A DNA stretch of 64,000 nt, taken from Candidatus Peribacteria bacterium (GTDB lineage: Bacteria; Patescibacteriota; Gracilibacteria; UBA1369; 2-02-FULL-48-14). Every line of letters begins with the position of its first letter. Within the stretch, counting starts at the first letter, position 1. This document shows, in pieces, positions 32,948 through 42,147 of the stretch. The notes below the pieces were generated by a model. That model was not told the origin of the DNA. It saw only the letters and a list, made by a program, of their open reading frames with translations, and made no database searches. The DNA is taken from the NCBI GenBank assembly GCA_943349825.1, contig CALQZQ010000002.1, forward strand, positions 124,001 through 188,000, read 5' to 3'. Position numbers and translations under genes: made by a program.

Positions 32948-34651
32948 TTAAAGCTCGAAAGGAAGGGCTAAAACATCGCCTTTGCGCAAGTCTGCAGCGG
33001 CTGCTCTTCCAATACGATTGTAATCCCAGAAGACTCGATCGAAGCTCAGGTCCTTATGTTGTTTCTGTATTCGCGTAAGTATTTCACCGGCAGAATCACC
33101 CTTTCTTACAGTATACAAAGCCACCTTTTTCGGACTAGTGGCAAGATAAGCTTTTGCCAATTCAAGTTTGTCCTGAGGCACCCACAACTGAACAGTTCCT
33201 GCATTATAGTCTTGATCCCGTGGATCCCCATAATAAGCTCCTGCTCGCACAAACGCGGCATTCCTTCCCAGCAAACGAAACTCCTCAGGGGTCAATCCCA
33301 AGTGTTCAGCAAACTGAACAAGGTCTAAGCCGACAGGAACCTCCATGCTTGGGGTGTGGGCAAGCTCTGCAACAAAATCCTGCACAGGAGTTTGAGGCTT
33401 TACCAGAGAATACGTCTTCCCTTTGAATTCAAGTTCCATCGTCCCTCCAGCCTCAAGTGCATGCCATTGATCCATAAGTTCCTTGAATGCAAAAGCCTGC
33501 CATAAATAAGTTTGTCGTTCAGTTTTCGCCCCCTCGCTGTCGCTGGTTCTGAGCGCGTGCCCCATGTCCATATCGAAAGAAGTGACCAAATTCAAAGAAA
33601 ACAGAGAAACTCCATCTTCATTGACAATGTCTTTTCCTTCCACTGTGGCTTCTAAGAAATTCGTAAATACAAGTTTCGCTACACCGGCCGCACCCATGTT
33701 GTAGGAGTGGATGGCAAAGCCTTCGGGATCCGCAATTTTTACAGGTTCGGAAGGAATGGTCTTCGCGACTATGGACGCATAGCGATCTTGATAACGAGCC
33801 CTTGGAGTTTTAGGAATACTCAAGCGCTCTTCAAAGGCATCCAGCCTGGTTTGATGCGTAGTGGAATTCACTTCAGCTTCAAGCCATTGTTGAATCGAGC
33901 CGGAATACTTCTCCAAAAGCCCCTGGATGGTTTCAGGAAACTTGTCGCCCAGCAGTTTTAGGTAAGCTAAACCATAGAGGATCCCATACAAAGGATCGTA
34001 GCGCAGGTCGTACCAAGCATTCATCTTTTTAGAATCAATACCAAGCTCATCAGGCTTCATCTCTGGGTAGGCACGCAGCAAAACAGAACGGGTGTCACTC
34101 ACGGCATCTTTACCAATTTGTCCCAGACCTGAGTAACCGGAAGGGGACCGTTTAAGCGGATTGAATCCGGCCTCTATGCCGAAATAAGCAAGCACATCGG
34201 GATCCAGACCAACAGATTGAGCGTGGTCTTGAATCAAGGTTTCATACCTTCCCATTCGAAGCAAAACTCCATGAAAATCCTCCTCAATCGCCCGTTTCCA
34301 ATAATCCTCATTGAGCTCACCTTTTTTGCGGGCGCTGAACTTCAACAACAAATGTTGAAGCGCTTTTTCATGCATTTCTTTGAACCTAACTTCGTCTAGG
34401 ATCTCAATGCTATGGCCTAAAAATTTAATCTGTGGACGCCCCGGCTCAACTTCAACAGGTTCAACTGGCGCCACAGGAGCGGGCTCTACTATTTCCTCCG
34501 TACATCCGCCCACACCAGGGATGCTAGCCATACCCAGCACCGCAGCTAAGCCGCCCAGAAAAGATCGACGGTCCACATCAAGTTCCTGAGACCTCAAAGG
34601 CGCCTCAGTTAAGTCCTCACTGCCATCCTGGATTTCACCGCCAAGCTTCAT
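32948..34651 (-). CDS. Lytic transglycosylase-like protein with Tat-like lipoprotein signal and C-terminal LysM-like domain
   Basis: DRRSFLGGLAAVLGMASIPGVGGC; GIEAGFNPLKRSPSGYSGLGQIG; VALYTVRKGDSAGEILTRIQ. Confidence 0.8.
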   Translation of the reverse strand: MKLGGEIQDGSEDLTEAPLRSQELDVDRRSFLGGLAAVLGMASIPGVGGCTEEIVEPAPVAPVEPVEVEPGRPQIKFLGHSIEILDEVRFKEMHEKALQHLLLKFSARKKGELNEDYWKRAIEEDFHGVLLRMGRYETLIQDHAQSVGLDPDVLAYFGIEAGFNPLKRSPSGYSGLGQIGKDAVSDTRSVLLRAYPEMKPDELGIDSKKMNAWYDLRYDPLYGILYGLAYLKLLGDKFPETIQGLLEKYSGSIQQWLEAEVNSTTHQTRLDAFEERLSIPKTPRARYQDRYASIVAKTIPSEPVKIADPEGFAIHSYNMGAAGVAKLVFTNFLEATVEGKDIVNEDGVSLFSLNLVTSFDMDMGHALRTSDSEGAKTERQTYLWQAFAFKELMDQWHALEAGGTMELEFKGKTYSLVKPQTPVQDFVAELAHTPSMEVPVGLDLVQFAEHLGLTPEEFRLLGRNAAFVRAGAYYGDPRDQDYNAGTVQLWVPQDKLELAKAYLATSPKKVALYTVRKGDSAGEILTRIQKQHKDLSFDRVFWDYNRIGRAAAADLRKGDVLALPFEL

Positions 34652-34687
34652 GCCCGAACAATAACATTATTTAGAATAATGTCAATC

Positions 34688-34764
34688 TGGTGGGCGATAG
34701 TGGATTCGAACCACCGACCTCCACAATGTCAATGTGGCGCTCTAACCAACTGAGCTAACCGCCC
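34688..34764 (-). tRNA. tRNA-Val(GAC), CCA encoded
   Basis: Reverse complement GGGCGGTTAGCTCAGTTGGTTAGAGCGCCACATTGACATTGTGGAGGTCGGTGGTTCGAATCCACTATCGCCCACCA. Confidence 0.95.
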
Positions 34765-34792
34765 ACGGTAGCCTTAGGAAAGCCCGCACATT

Positions 34793-35986
34793 CTACTGAA
34801 CGATGGGCGTTCCTGCAAGAGTGCCATCGGGAATCTGCTCAGCGCCGCTTTCCAGAGCGTCGAGGACTTCTTGAAAAGTCAGGTCAGGATTCTCCATAAG
34901 CAATCGAGCCACGGCCGCGCTCACAATCGCTGTGGCCTGGGAAGTCCCACTCTTATAGCCGTATTCATTGTGGGGCAGGGAAGAGCGCACATGATAGCCG
35001 TAAGCCGCCACATCCACCCACACTCCGTAATTGGAACTGGGCAACTTGTGCCCCGTGGCATCGGTGCTGGCCACCGCAATGGTTTGAGCATAGTGCCCAG
35101 GGTAAAATCCGGTATCGGCACCATTGTTACCCGCCGCCGCCACCACAAGCACGCCCTGCGCGTAAGCTGTGCTCACCAATGCTTCCAGAGCGTAAGAAGG
35201 AGAAGGTACCCCAAAACTGGAATTGATCAGATCCACATCGTCATCCAGAGCCTTGGAATACGCTTCGAGCACATTAGAGAGCTTACCGCCGCTGGCTCCC
35301 ACTATCTTATACGGCACGATTTCCACACCCGGCGCGTAAGTCGCAATGATGCCCGCAATATGCGTGCCATGCCCCACGTCGTCGTACATGCTGTCGTCGT
35401 CGTCCACGGTGTTCCAACCGGTTTGCACCGTAGTGCTTGCAAAAATTTCATGCGTTTCATCCATCCCGCTATCGATCACTGCCACTTTCACCGGAGAATC
35501 CACTTCCGAAGACAACTCTACAGGGGGGAGTTCCGGCGCAGCGCCCTGGAGCCTCCAAGTGAAAACAGGGCTTTCTAAACTCAAAATCTGGTCGCTCTCC
35601 ACATGTTCAAACTCAGGAACGCTAGCAGCATAGTCCGCCGCCGCGGCCGCCAAAGCCTCCGGACTCAAAGGAGTCGTGGGTTGAATCAGCAACATAGATT
35701 CGCCTCCATCCAGCGTCGCCACTAGGCCGAGTGCATTGGGATCAGCCTGTTCCAAGGGGAGCAGGGCATCAGCTTGGTAGAGTTGAGTCATCACGGGCGA
35801 ATCCGAAGTCCCGGAAAGGTCCTCCATAGACATGCCATAGCTGTGATTGAGCAGACTGAGTTGTTTCAGAGAATCGCTGGAGAAAGCCGAAAAATGAGGG
35901 TGCAGCTGAGCGTCGATCGTAGCGAGCGTCAAAGCCACCGCAATGGCCAAGGTCACCGGTACATAAGAGAGCCATTTTCGGTTCAT
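34793..35986 (-). CDS. Subtilisin-like serine protease (S8)
   Basis: VAVIDSGMDETHE, GHGTHIAGIIA, GTSQATAIVSAAVA. Confidence 0.94.
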   Translation of the reverse strand: MNRKWLSYVPVTLAIAVALTLATIDAQLHPHFSAFSSDSLKQLSLLNHSYGMSMEDLSGTSDSPVMTQLYQADALLPLEQADPNALGLVATLDGGESMLLIQPTTPLSPEALAAAAADYAASVPEFEHVESDQILSLESPVFTWRLQGAAPELPPVELSSEVDSPVKVAVIDSGMDETHEIFASTTVQTGWNTVDDDDSMYDDVGHGTHIAGIIATYAPGVEIVPYKIVGASGGKLSNVLEAYSKALDDDVDLINSSFGVPSPSYALEALVSTAYAQGVLVVAAAGNNGADTGFYPGHYAQTIAVASTDATGHKLPSSNYGVWVDVAAYGYHVRSSLPHNEYGYKSGTSQATAIVSAAVARLLMENPDLTFQEVLDALESGAEQIPDGTLAGTPIVQ

Positions 35987-36063
35987 GGGGCATGAAATTA
36001 ACCTGTTAAAGTAACAATCCCACAAATCCCACAAAAAGACTAGACAAGATTCCCGGGATTGTA

Positions 36064-36160
36064 TATAATGAACACTTGTTTGACACTTAGTCAAATAAGG
36101 AGAATAAATTTAATTACGGTTGGAGAGGGCTCTTCATGGCGTGGAGGGGGCCCTCTTTTG
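36064..36160 (+). ncRNA. Candidate short transcript: -10 box, palindrome, terminator
   Basis: TATAAT 36064-36069; TTTGAC-ACTTA-GTCAAA 36079-36095; AGAGGGC...GCCCTCT followed by T run. Confidence 0.35.
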
Positions 36161-36193
36161 TTTCCGCTGAATTTATGTTAAAATAGAGACGCA

Positions 36194-36913
36194 ATGGACG
36201 ATCAAAACAACCAGAATCAAGGGGGCGGGTACATGGGAGGCTTCTCGTTTGGTACGGGAGGTTCTCAACCAACCCCACCACCACCTCCTCCGGTGCAACA
36301 ACCCGTGCAGCCTGTTCAACCTGCGTATCAGCAGCCTGTTTACAATCAACCGGCGGCTCAGCCCGTGTACGAGCAACCGGCCTACCAACAACCTGTTGCA
36401 CCCCAGCCTTACCAAGCCCCGCAGCCTGCTTATCAAGCCCCTCAACCGGCTTATCAGGCTCCTGCTCCGCAAGCCCCCATGGGTGGCGGAATGATGGGCG
36501 ACGACCAAGGTGCTGGTGGCCAGCCTCCTTTCGATCCCAACTACCGTTTTGGAGATCGAATGAAGAACTTCACCACGAGCATCGCGTGTCCCGCGCACAG
36601 CCTCAAGTTCGACGAAGCCTACTTCATCAATCTCTTAGCCGGCTCCATTTCACTGAGCAAGGACGAAAAGAAAAAAATCGTCGAATCCATTCCCAAACTC
36701 CGCCAAGAACAAGTGGACGAACTCATTCGCATCTTTGAAGAAGAACGCGCCAAGTTCGTGGAACTTTCCGCCAAGCACGGAGCCCAACTCAAAAAACTCG
36801 AAGACCAACACGCTGCCGACTGGCGCGACCTCGAAATCGAACAAAAAGCCGTCGCCCAAAAAGCCGACGAACAAAACAAGGCAGATGATATTAGAAAGCA
36901 GTTGGGGATTTAG
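36194..36913 (+). CDS. Pro/Gln/Tyr-repeat protein with helical C-terminal domain shared with 11891..12361
   Basis: YQAPQPAYQAPQPAYQAPAPQAP repeats; SLSKDEKKKIVESIPKLRQEQVDELIRIFEEE...HAADW. Confidence 0.75.
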   Translation: MDDQNNQNQGGGYMGGFSFGTGGSQPTPPPPPPVQQPVQPVQPAYQQPVYNQPAAQPVYEQPAYQQPVAPQPYQAPQPAYQAPQPAYQAPAPQAPMGGGMMGDDQGAGGQPPFDPNYRFGDRMKNFTTSIACPAHSLKFDEAYFINLLAGSISLSKDEKKKIVESIPKLRQEQVDELIRIFEEERAKFVELSAKHGAQLKKLEDQHAADWRDLEIEQKAVAQKADEQNKADDIRKQLGI

Positions 36914-38340
36914 TACGCCCTCGCGAACAGCACCAGAGTGTCGGTGTCTTTGCCGGTGAGGACACACTTCGAACCCGCGGGTGCTTTTTCTTCGCAAAGC
37001 ACGCGGATGGTGGCCTTGGTTTTTTCCTGCATCTTTTTTTCGTCTTCTTCGCTGCCACCCCAGGGCGCTTTCACAAAGCCGCCGGTCTCATCGAGAATCT
37101 TGATCAAGTCTTCCAAAGTAGAAGCCTCAGACATATGGGCTTTCAAATTTTCCTGAGCGCGAGCCAGCATGCCACTTTGAATGTCTTCCAAAAGCGCAGG
37201 AATTTTCCCTACGATTTCGCTGAGCGCCATCGGCATCTTTTCGCTGGTGTCGCGGCGAGCCACAATCGCTTCTTGTTTTTCCAAATCGCGTGGGCCCACT
37301 TCAATGCGCAGCGGCACCCCCTTCAGTTCCCATTCGTTGAACTTGAAGCCGGGAGTCACGGTGTCACGCGCATCAAAATGCACACGAATTCCAGCCGCCT
37401 TCAAGTTCAATTTCAGCGTTTCCAAAGCAGCGAGCACAGCCTTTTGTCCGGCCTCATCTTTATAAATGGGAATCAAAACCACATGGTAGGGAGCCACCTT
37501 GGGAGGAAGCACCAAGCCTTTTTCGTCGCCATGACACACGATCAAAGTTCCGATGATACGAGTGGAGAGTCCCCAAGAAGTTTGCCACGCGAATTGCATT
37601 TCGCCTTTTTCATCCTGAAATTTAATACCGAAGGTTTTTGCAAAAGTCTGCCCGAGCAAATGCGACGTTCCCGCCTGTATCACTTTCCCATCTTTAGCCA
37701 GCGCTTCTGTGGTGCGAGTGTAATCCGCTCCGGCAAAAGTTTCCTTGTTGGATTTGGTCCCGGTCACTACGGGCAGCGCCAAAAAGTCGCGGTCAAAATC
37801 TTCGTACATCTTTAGAGCGCGATCCACTTCTATGGCAGCTTCCTCACGAGTGGCATGAGCCGTGTGCCCTTCTTGCCACAAGAATTCCGTGGTCCTCAAA
37901 AAAGGACGCGTACGCATTTCCCAACGCACCACGTTGCACCATTGGTTGATCTTCAGGGGCAAATCGCGGTAGCTGTGGATCCAATCGGCAAAAGAATCGT
38001 ACATGATGGTTTCGGAAGTCGGTCGCACAATCAGTGGTTCACCCAGTTCCTTTCCTCCGCCATGGGTCACCACGGCGCATTCGGGCGCAAAACCTTCCAA
38101 GTGATCTTTTTCTTTGGTCAACAAACTCTGGGGAATGAAAAGAGGGAAGTACATGTTCTGCACGTCCGCTTCTTTGATTCGTCGGTCGAGCTCCTTTTGA
38201 ACGTTTTCCCAAATCGCATAACCGTAAGGACGAATGATCATGCAACCCTTCACTTTGCTGTGTTGAGCCATGTCCGCCTTATCGACGACGTCTTGATACC
38301 ATTGTGGAAAGTCCTGAGCTTGAGAAGCGATTTTTGCCAT
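36910..38340 (-). CDS. proS: Prolyl-tRNA synthetase
   Basis: KGCMIIRPYGYAIWENVQKELD, LIVRPTSETIMYDSF, TEFLWQEGHTAHAT. Confidence 0.97.
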   Translation of the reverse strand: MAKIASQAQDFPQWYQDVVDKADMAQHSKVKGCMIIRPYGYAIWENVQKELDRRIKEADVQNMYFPLFIPQSLLTKEKDHLEGFAPECAVVTHGGGKELGEPLIVRPTSETIMYDSFADWIHSYRDLPLKINQWCNVVRWEMRTRPFLRTTEFLWQEGHTAHATREEAAIEVDRALKMYEDFDRDFLALPVVTGTKSNKETFAGADYTRTTEALAKDGKVIQAGTSHLLGQTFAKTFGIKFQDEKGEMQFAWQTSWGLSTRIIGTLIVCHGDEKGLVLPPKVAPYHVVLIPIYKDEAGQKAVLAALETLKLNLKAAGIRVHFDARDTVTPGFKFNEWELKGVPLRIEVGPRDLEKQEAIVARRDTSEKMPMALSEIVGKIPALLEDIQSGMLARAQENLKAHMSEASTLEDLIKILDETGGFVKAPWGGSEEDEKKMQEKTKATIRVLCEEKAPAGSKCVLTGKDTDTLVLFARAY

Positions 38341-38409
38341 GAGTTCGGTAAAGTAGGCCCATTCTAAGGCATTTCTCCCTAATCTCAAAAGCCAGAGCTC
38401 GGGAAACTT

Positions 38410-38438
38410 TTGACAAAAGATTAAAATATATTAGAATA
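38410..38438 (+). promoter_or_regulatory. Promoter of 38444 gene, near-leaderless
   Basis: TTGACA, 17-nt spacer, AGAATA; ATG 5 nt after the -10. Confidence 0.55.
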
Positions 38439-38443
38439 TAGGC

Positions 38444-39058
38444 ATGATTAAATCAGTGGATTACACTCAGTGGGGTAGAAACGGCATGGAAAGGAGTCGC
38501 TTCCAGGGTGCGCGCTACCAGCTAGACAATCTGGAAGACATGTTTACTGTTCGTAAAGAACTTCTAGCTATCTTGGAAGAAAGTCATTCTAGCCTAGAAC
38601 AAAGGATTTACGACACAAATGCAGTGGCTTTCACCGAAATACCGAGAGCCCCAAGAGCGGAACCTTTTCTCTTGGATACCTGGAAAGGAGTAACTAGACA
38701 CGCTATACCTTCAGAATTGGAAGAGGCGATGAAAACCCTAAGAAGAGGGGCCACGGTGGCAAGAGTAGTCCCGGGCATGGGCGCATTCCTTCGCTACAAC
38801 GCTACAGCTGAACAAAAGCAAACAGTTCATGCACTCACACAAAAGGAAATCGACACGGTGGGAATGGATTTTGTCTTTAGAGGGGAAACGAAGCTAGGCA
38901 CCACAGTAAAAGAGTTCTTAGAGAGTTTGGGTATAGTTCAAAAAAATCCAAAGGGAGAAAGCCCTGCAGATACTTACTCAATAAGCGCTCCGTTCAACAG
39001 AACTCGTGAAGAAGAGGGCCACTACAGGAACTTACTGCTCCAACCCCTCCTCAACTAA
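38444..39058 (+). CDS. Hypothetical protein
   Basis: 204-aa ORF with clear promoter. Confidence 0.7.
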   Translation: MIKSVDYTQWGRNGMERSRFQGARYQLDNLEDMFTVRKELLAILEESHSSLEQRIYDTNAVAFTEIPRAPRAEPFLLDTWKGVTRHAIPSELEEAMKTLRRGATVARVVPGMGAFLRYNATAEQKQTVHALTQKEIDTVGMDFVFRGETKLGTTVKEFLESLGIVQKNPKGESPADTYSISAPFNRTREEEGHYRNLLLQPLLN

Positions 39059-40785
39059 AGCCTCACCCCCTCCGACAAGGATTTGATTTTGATATTGTCC
39101 GGCAGGCTGGGAATCGTGGGAGACCATACGGGCCAGACGCTCACAGTGACGCTGTTCACTTCGGGCAGATTTTGGATGTAATCTTCGGCCTCTTGAATGG
39201 TTTTTCCGGCGATGTGTTCTTTGATTTTCTTAGACAGTTCTGCGCCTCCTTCCAAATCCGGATCAATTTGATATTCCTCTACTCCTTGAATTTGCGCGGT
39301 CACTTTGTAGGTGTCGTTCGCAGGGTCGGCATTCAGCACTTGCAGGCTGATGGAATCACGATCGATGGACACGAGCTGTTTCCCGGGCGTCTGCACGGAA
39401 ACGATTTCCGTTTTCAAAATGGAATAAAGCCCTTCGCTGTCGTAACCCACGCCACTCAGATGGACGCTGCCTGTCACCTCAAAGGAATCCTGCTCTTGGC
39501 CCACCAAATTGTAGGGCAAAGAAATATTGGGACTACCGAAGCTCAGCGTTTCCGAATCTTCCAGCAGTTTCAAAGTGGAGCCCACACTGTTTCCTTCGCT
39601 CAGAATTTCTTTGCGCAAATCCGCCAAAGCCATATCTTTGAGTTGGTTTTCCAATTCCACTTGAGCCGCTTTCAAATCGTCTTCCGTGATATGCATCACA
39701 ATTTCGGAAGTTCCGCCGCTCATGGCCACACTGCTCTGGCCGTACAGCGTCGCGCGGCTGTCTTCTTTGAGCCCGGGCAGGAAGAAGTTTGTGGGATCAA
39801 CATTGCCACGCACCCCGACAGGGCTGCCATTCGCATCCACGGTATCCGCCACCACCGCCACGTCCACCGTTGCGGGAGCCGCCTCCGTTCCCGAAGGCAC
39901 CGTCACATCATTTTGAATCCGGAACACAATGCCATCTTCCGTTTGAAAACGCGTCGTCGCAATCAGCGTGCGTTCGGTTCCGCTCTTGTTCACAATCGTA
40001 ATGGTTCCACTGGAGTTGGTGCCGTTGTTCACCGCTCCACTCGCGGAGTGAGTCACCGTCACATTCACATCGGTCTCCACGGGGTAGGCCTTGAGCTCAC
40101 GTTCATCGTCCGGCTGGGGAATAAAAATCACATTCACCGTTTTGGTCACCACGTCGGAAGACGGTTCAATGGAAACCGTGGCACCGGGCAAAGCCACGTA
40201 CACAATCACAAAAAAGATCGCCGCACTGGCGAGCAAAAAAGTCACCACCCAACGTTTTTTCCCAGGGCTGAGTTGCACACTCTGGCGTTCCAGACGATTT
40301 TTTTTGAGGTCAGACATGTACTTGCGCAGCGAAAATCCTTTGTCTTTGTTTTTCAAATGCCGCACCACATCAAAAATCGAGGATTTCTTTTTGGGAAGTC
40401 GTGAAGGCAGTTCTTCATCCACTTCATTTTGAGTGGCAGCGATGGGCTTCAAAAGCGCCGATTCCGGATCCCGTTCTTCCTTCGCATTCGGCGTGTCGGA
40501 GTCCACATTCCATTCGTCAAACACTTTGATTTCGGCCTGCAAAGCGAGCTTCATTCCGTTCACGTCGTTGGTGATGATGGCCATGGTTTTTTCCACCTCT
40601 TCCATTTTTTGTTTCAAAATTTTCAAGTTCACCACGCTTTGCAAAAGCACCGCGCGGCGAGGCACCACCAAATAAATTTCTTTGTAGGGCAGCGTGGCCA
40701 CGCGTTCAAAAATACTCGTGAGCTCTTCGTCAATTTGCACGAAGATCATTTTCTTTTTCGAAACCTTTTTTATGGAGTCGCTCAT
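39055..40785 (-). CDS. Hypothetical single-pass membrane protein with large extracytoplasmic region
   Basis: WVVTFLLASAAIFFVIVYVALPGATVSIEP then beta-rich domain. Confidence 0.75.
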   Translation of the reverse strand: MSDSIKKVSKKKMIFVQIDEELTSIFERVATLPYKEIYLVVPRRAVLLQSVVNLKILKQKMEEVEKTMAIITNDVNGMKLALQAEIKVFDEWNVDSDTPNAKEERDPESALLKPIAATQNEVDEELPSRLPKKKSSIFDVVRHLKNKDKGFSLRKYMSDLKKNRLERQSVQLSPGKKRWVVTFLLASAAIFFVIVYVALPGATVSIEPSSDVVTKTVNVIFIPQPDDERELKAYPVETDVNVTVTHSASGAVNNGTNSSGTITIVNKSGTERTLIATTRFQTEDGIVFRIQNDVTVPSGTEAAPATVDVAVVADTVDANGSPVGVRGNVDPTNFFLPGLKEDSRATLYGQSSVAMSGGTSEIVMHITEDDLKAAQVELENQLKDMALADLRKEILSEGNSVGSTLKLLEDSETLSFGSPNISLPYNLVGQEQDSFEVTGSVHLSGVGYDSEGLYSILKTEIVSVQTPGKQLVSIDRDSISLQVLNADPANDTYKVTAQIQGVEEYQIDPDLEGGAELSKKIKEHIAGKTIQEAEDYIQNLPEVNSVTVSVWPVWSPTIPSLPDNIKIKSLSEGVRL

Positions 40786-40811
40786 GGGGGCGTGGAGAGC
40801 TTAGCGGAGGA

Positions 40812-42065
40812 TTAAACTTGCATGAGTCGCACGACTTTCTGCAGCATTTTGGTGAGGATTTTTTCTTCGGTCAGAATTTCCATACCGATGCTCGCCAGAG
40901 CAATGGCCGGAATATCCTGAGGAGATTCGAGGAGCTTGGTTTCATCCTTCACGTGCGAAATGTTTTTCGGCAGGAGGTATTTGATCTGCGGTTTGCGAGG
41001 AAACTTGAGTTTCTTGTGCCACTCAGAACCTTCCAAACCGTCTTTCAAAAGGGGAAGCAAAGATCCACCGCCACAAAGATAAACGGTTGGAGGCAGGGAA
41101 TCAATGTCGATGCACTCTTGGAGTGAAAAATAAATACCGGAGAGCCAAATGTCGGTGTCGCTCTGCAGCGCCTTCGCCACAATGGAATAGGACTGGTGCT
41201 CCAGCTGCCCGGTGGAAAAAGCGATCTTCACTTCCTCCGCTTCCTCCTGCGAAATGTTGAGCGATTGAGCGAGCCGCTTGGTGAAGGCACGTCCTCCCAA
41301 ATTGAACATCTTGGTGGCCACCACACTGCCATCCTGCACAATCGTGATGTCCGTAGTGCTGCCGCCAATGTCCAAAAAGATTCCGCTGTAGCCTTGCAGC
41401 TCTGTGCCGCCGAGCAAGCGTCCTACCGAATACGGCTCGGCCATGATGGCGAGCAGTTCTTTATCGAGCTCGGCCGAAATCGTTTGCAGCGCCCCAAAAT
41501 GCACGATGGGCGAAAAGGCATTGAACACACTCATGGTCACTTCGCGGCCTTGGAAGCCAATGGGGTTGGACACTTTGTAGCCGTCGATGCGCGTGTCCAC
41601 AATGGCCGCGTGCACCAGTTTCACGTCGATTTCGTTGAAGCCCGTTTCAAAAGCCAAATCGCCGCGCACTTTTTCAAAGGCTTTCCACTGCACTTTGTGC
41701 ACAATATTTTTGAGTTCCTCTTGATGAATCTTAGAACCGGGATCGCGACGCTTGTACGAAATCGTAGAAGTCGCGCCCTTAATGAGTTCACCGGAAACAC
41801 CGAGCACCAGCTGCCCGGGGCTCACCCCAGCCATCCGTTCGGCTTCGCGCATCGCCGCATGGCAGTGCTCAATCACACCGGCAATATCGGTGATCGTGCC
41901 GGATTCCATCTCTCCGGGGTTCTGCCGCTTCATGCCGCGGCCCAAAATGTGCACCTCTTTGCCCTGTTCCAAGCACACGAGAGCCTTCACGTTTTCTGTA
42001 CCTATGTCTAGGACGGTGAACAGGCGTTCGCGCTTAGGAGCAAGCGGATTTTTGATTCCAAACAT
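40812..42065 (-). CDS. FtsA/PilM-like actin-fold ATPase
   Basis: LFTVLDIGTENVKALV; GIFLDIGGSTTDITIVQDG; SIPPTVYLCGGGS-type motif. Confidence 0.85.
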   Translation of the reverse strand: MFGIKNPLAPKRERLFTVLDIGTENVKALVCLEQGKEVHILGRGMKRQNPGEMESGTITDIAGVIEHCHAAMREAERMAGVSPGQLVLGVSGELIKGATSTISYKRRDPGSKIHQEELKNIVHKVQWKAFEKVRGDLAFETGFNEIDVKLVHAAIVDTRIDGYKVSNPIGFQGREVTMSVFNAFSPIVHFGALQTISAELDKELLAIMAEPYSVGRLLGGTELQGYSGIFLDIGGSTTDITIVQDGSVVATKMFNLGGRAFTKRLAQSLNISQEEAEEVKIAFSTGQLEHQSYSIVAKALQSDTDIWLSGIYFSLQECIDIDSLPPTVYLCGGGSLLPLLKDGLEGSEWHKKLKFPRKPQIKYLLPKNISHVKDETKLLESPQDIPAIALASIGMEILTEEKILTKMLQKVVRLMQV

Positions 42066-42147
42066 GGCGCCAGTGTAACGAAAAATCCCGAAAGATGAAA
42101 CAAAAATGCGTATCTGCTGTTACAATCACTATACTAACCCATTTCGT

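Noticed and set aside
32948-34651. Tat substrate claim for the transglycosylase
   Set aside because: RRSFLGG is Tat-like but no tat genes are in the window, so export route left open.
39172-40404. 410-aa plus-strand ORF
   Set aside because: Antisense to the membrane protein 39055..40785 with TM segment; no recognisable domains, His/Arg-rich shadow ORF.
41196-42011. 271-aa plus-strand ORF
   Set aside because: Shadow of the FtsA/PilM-like gene.
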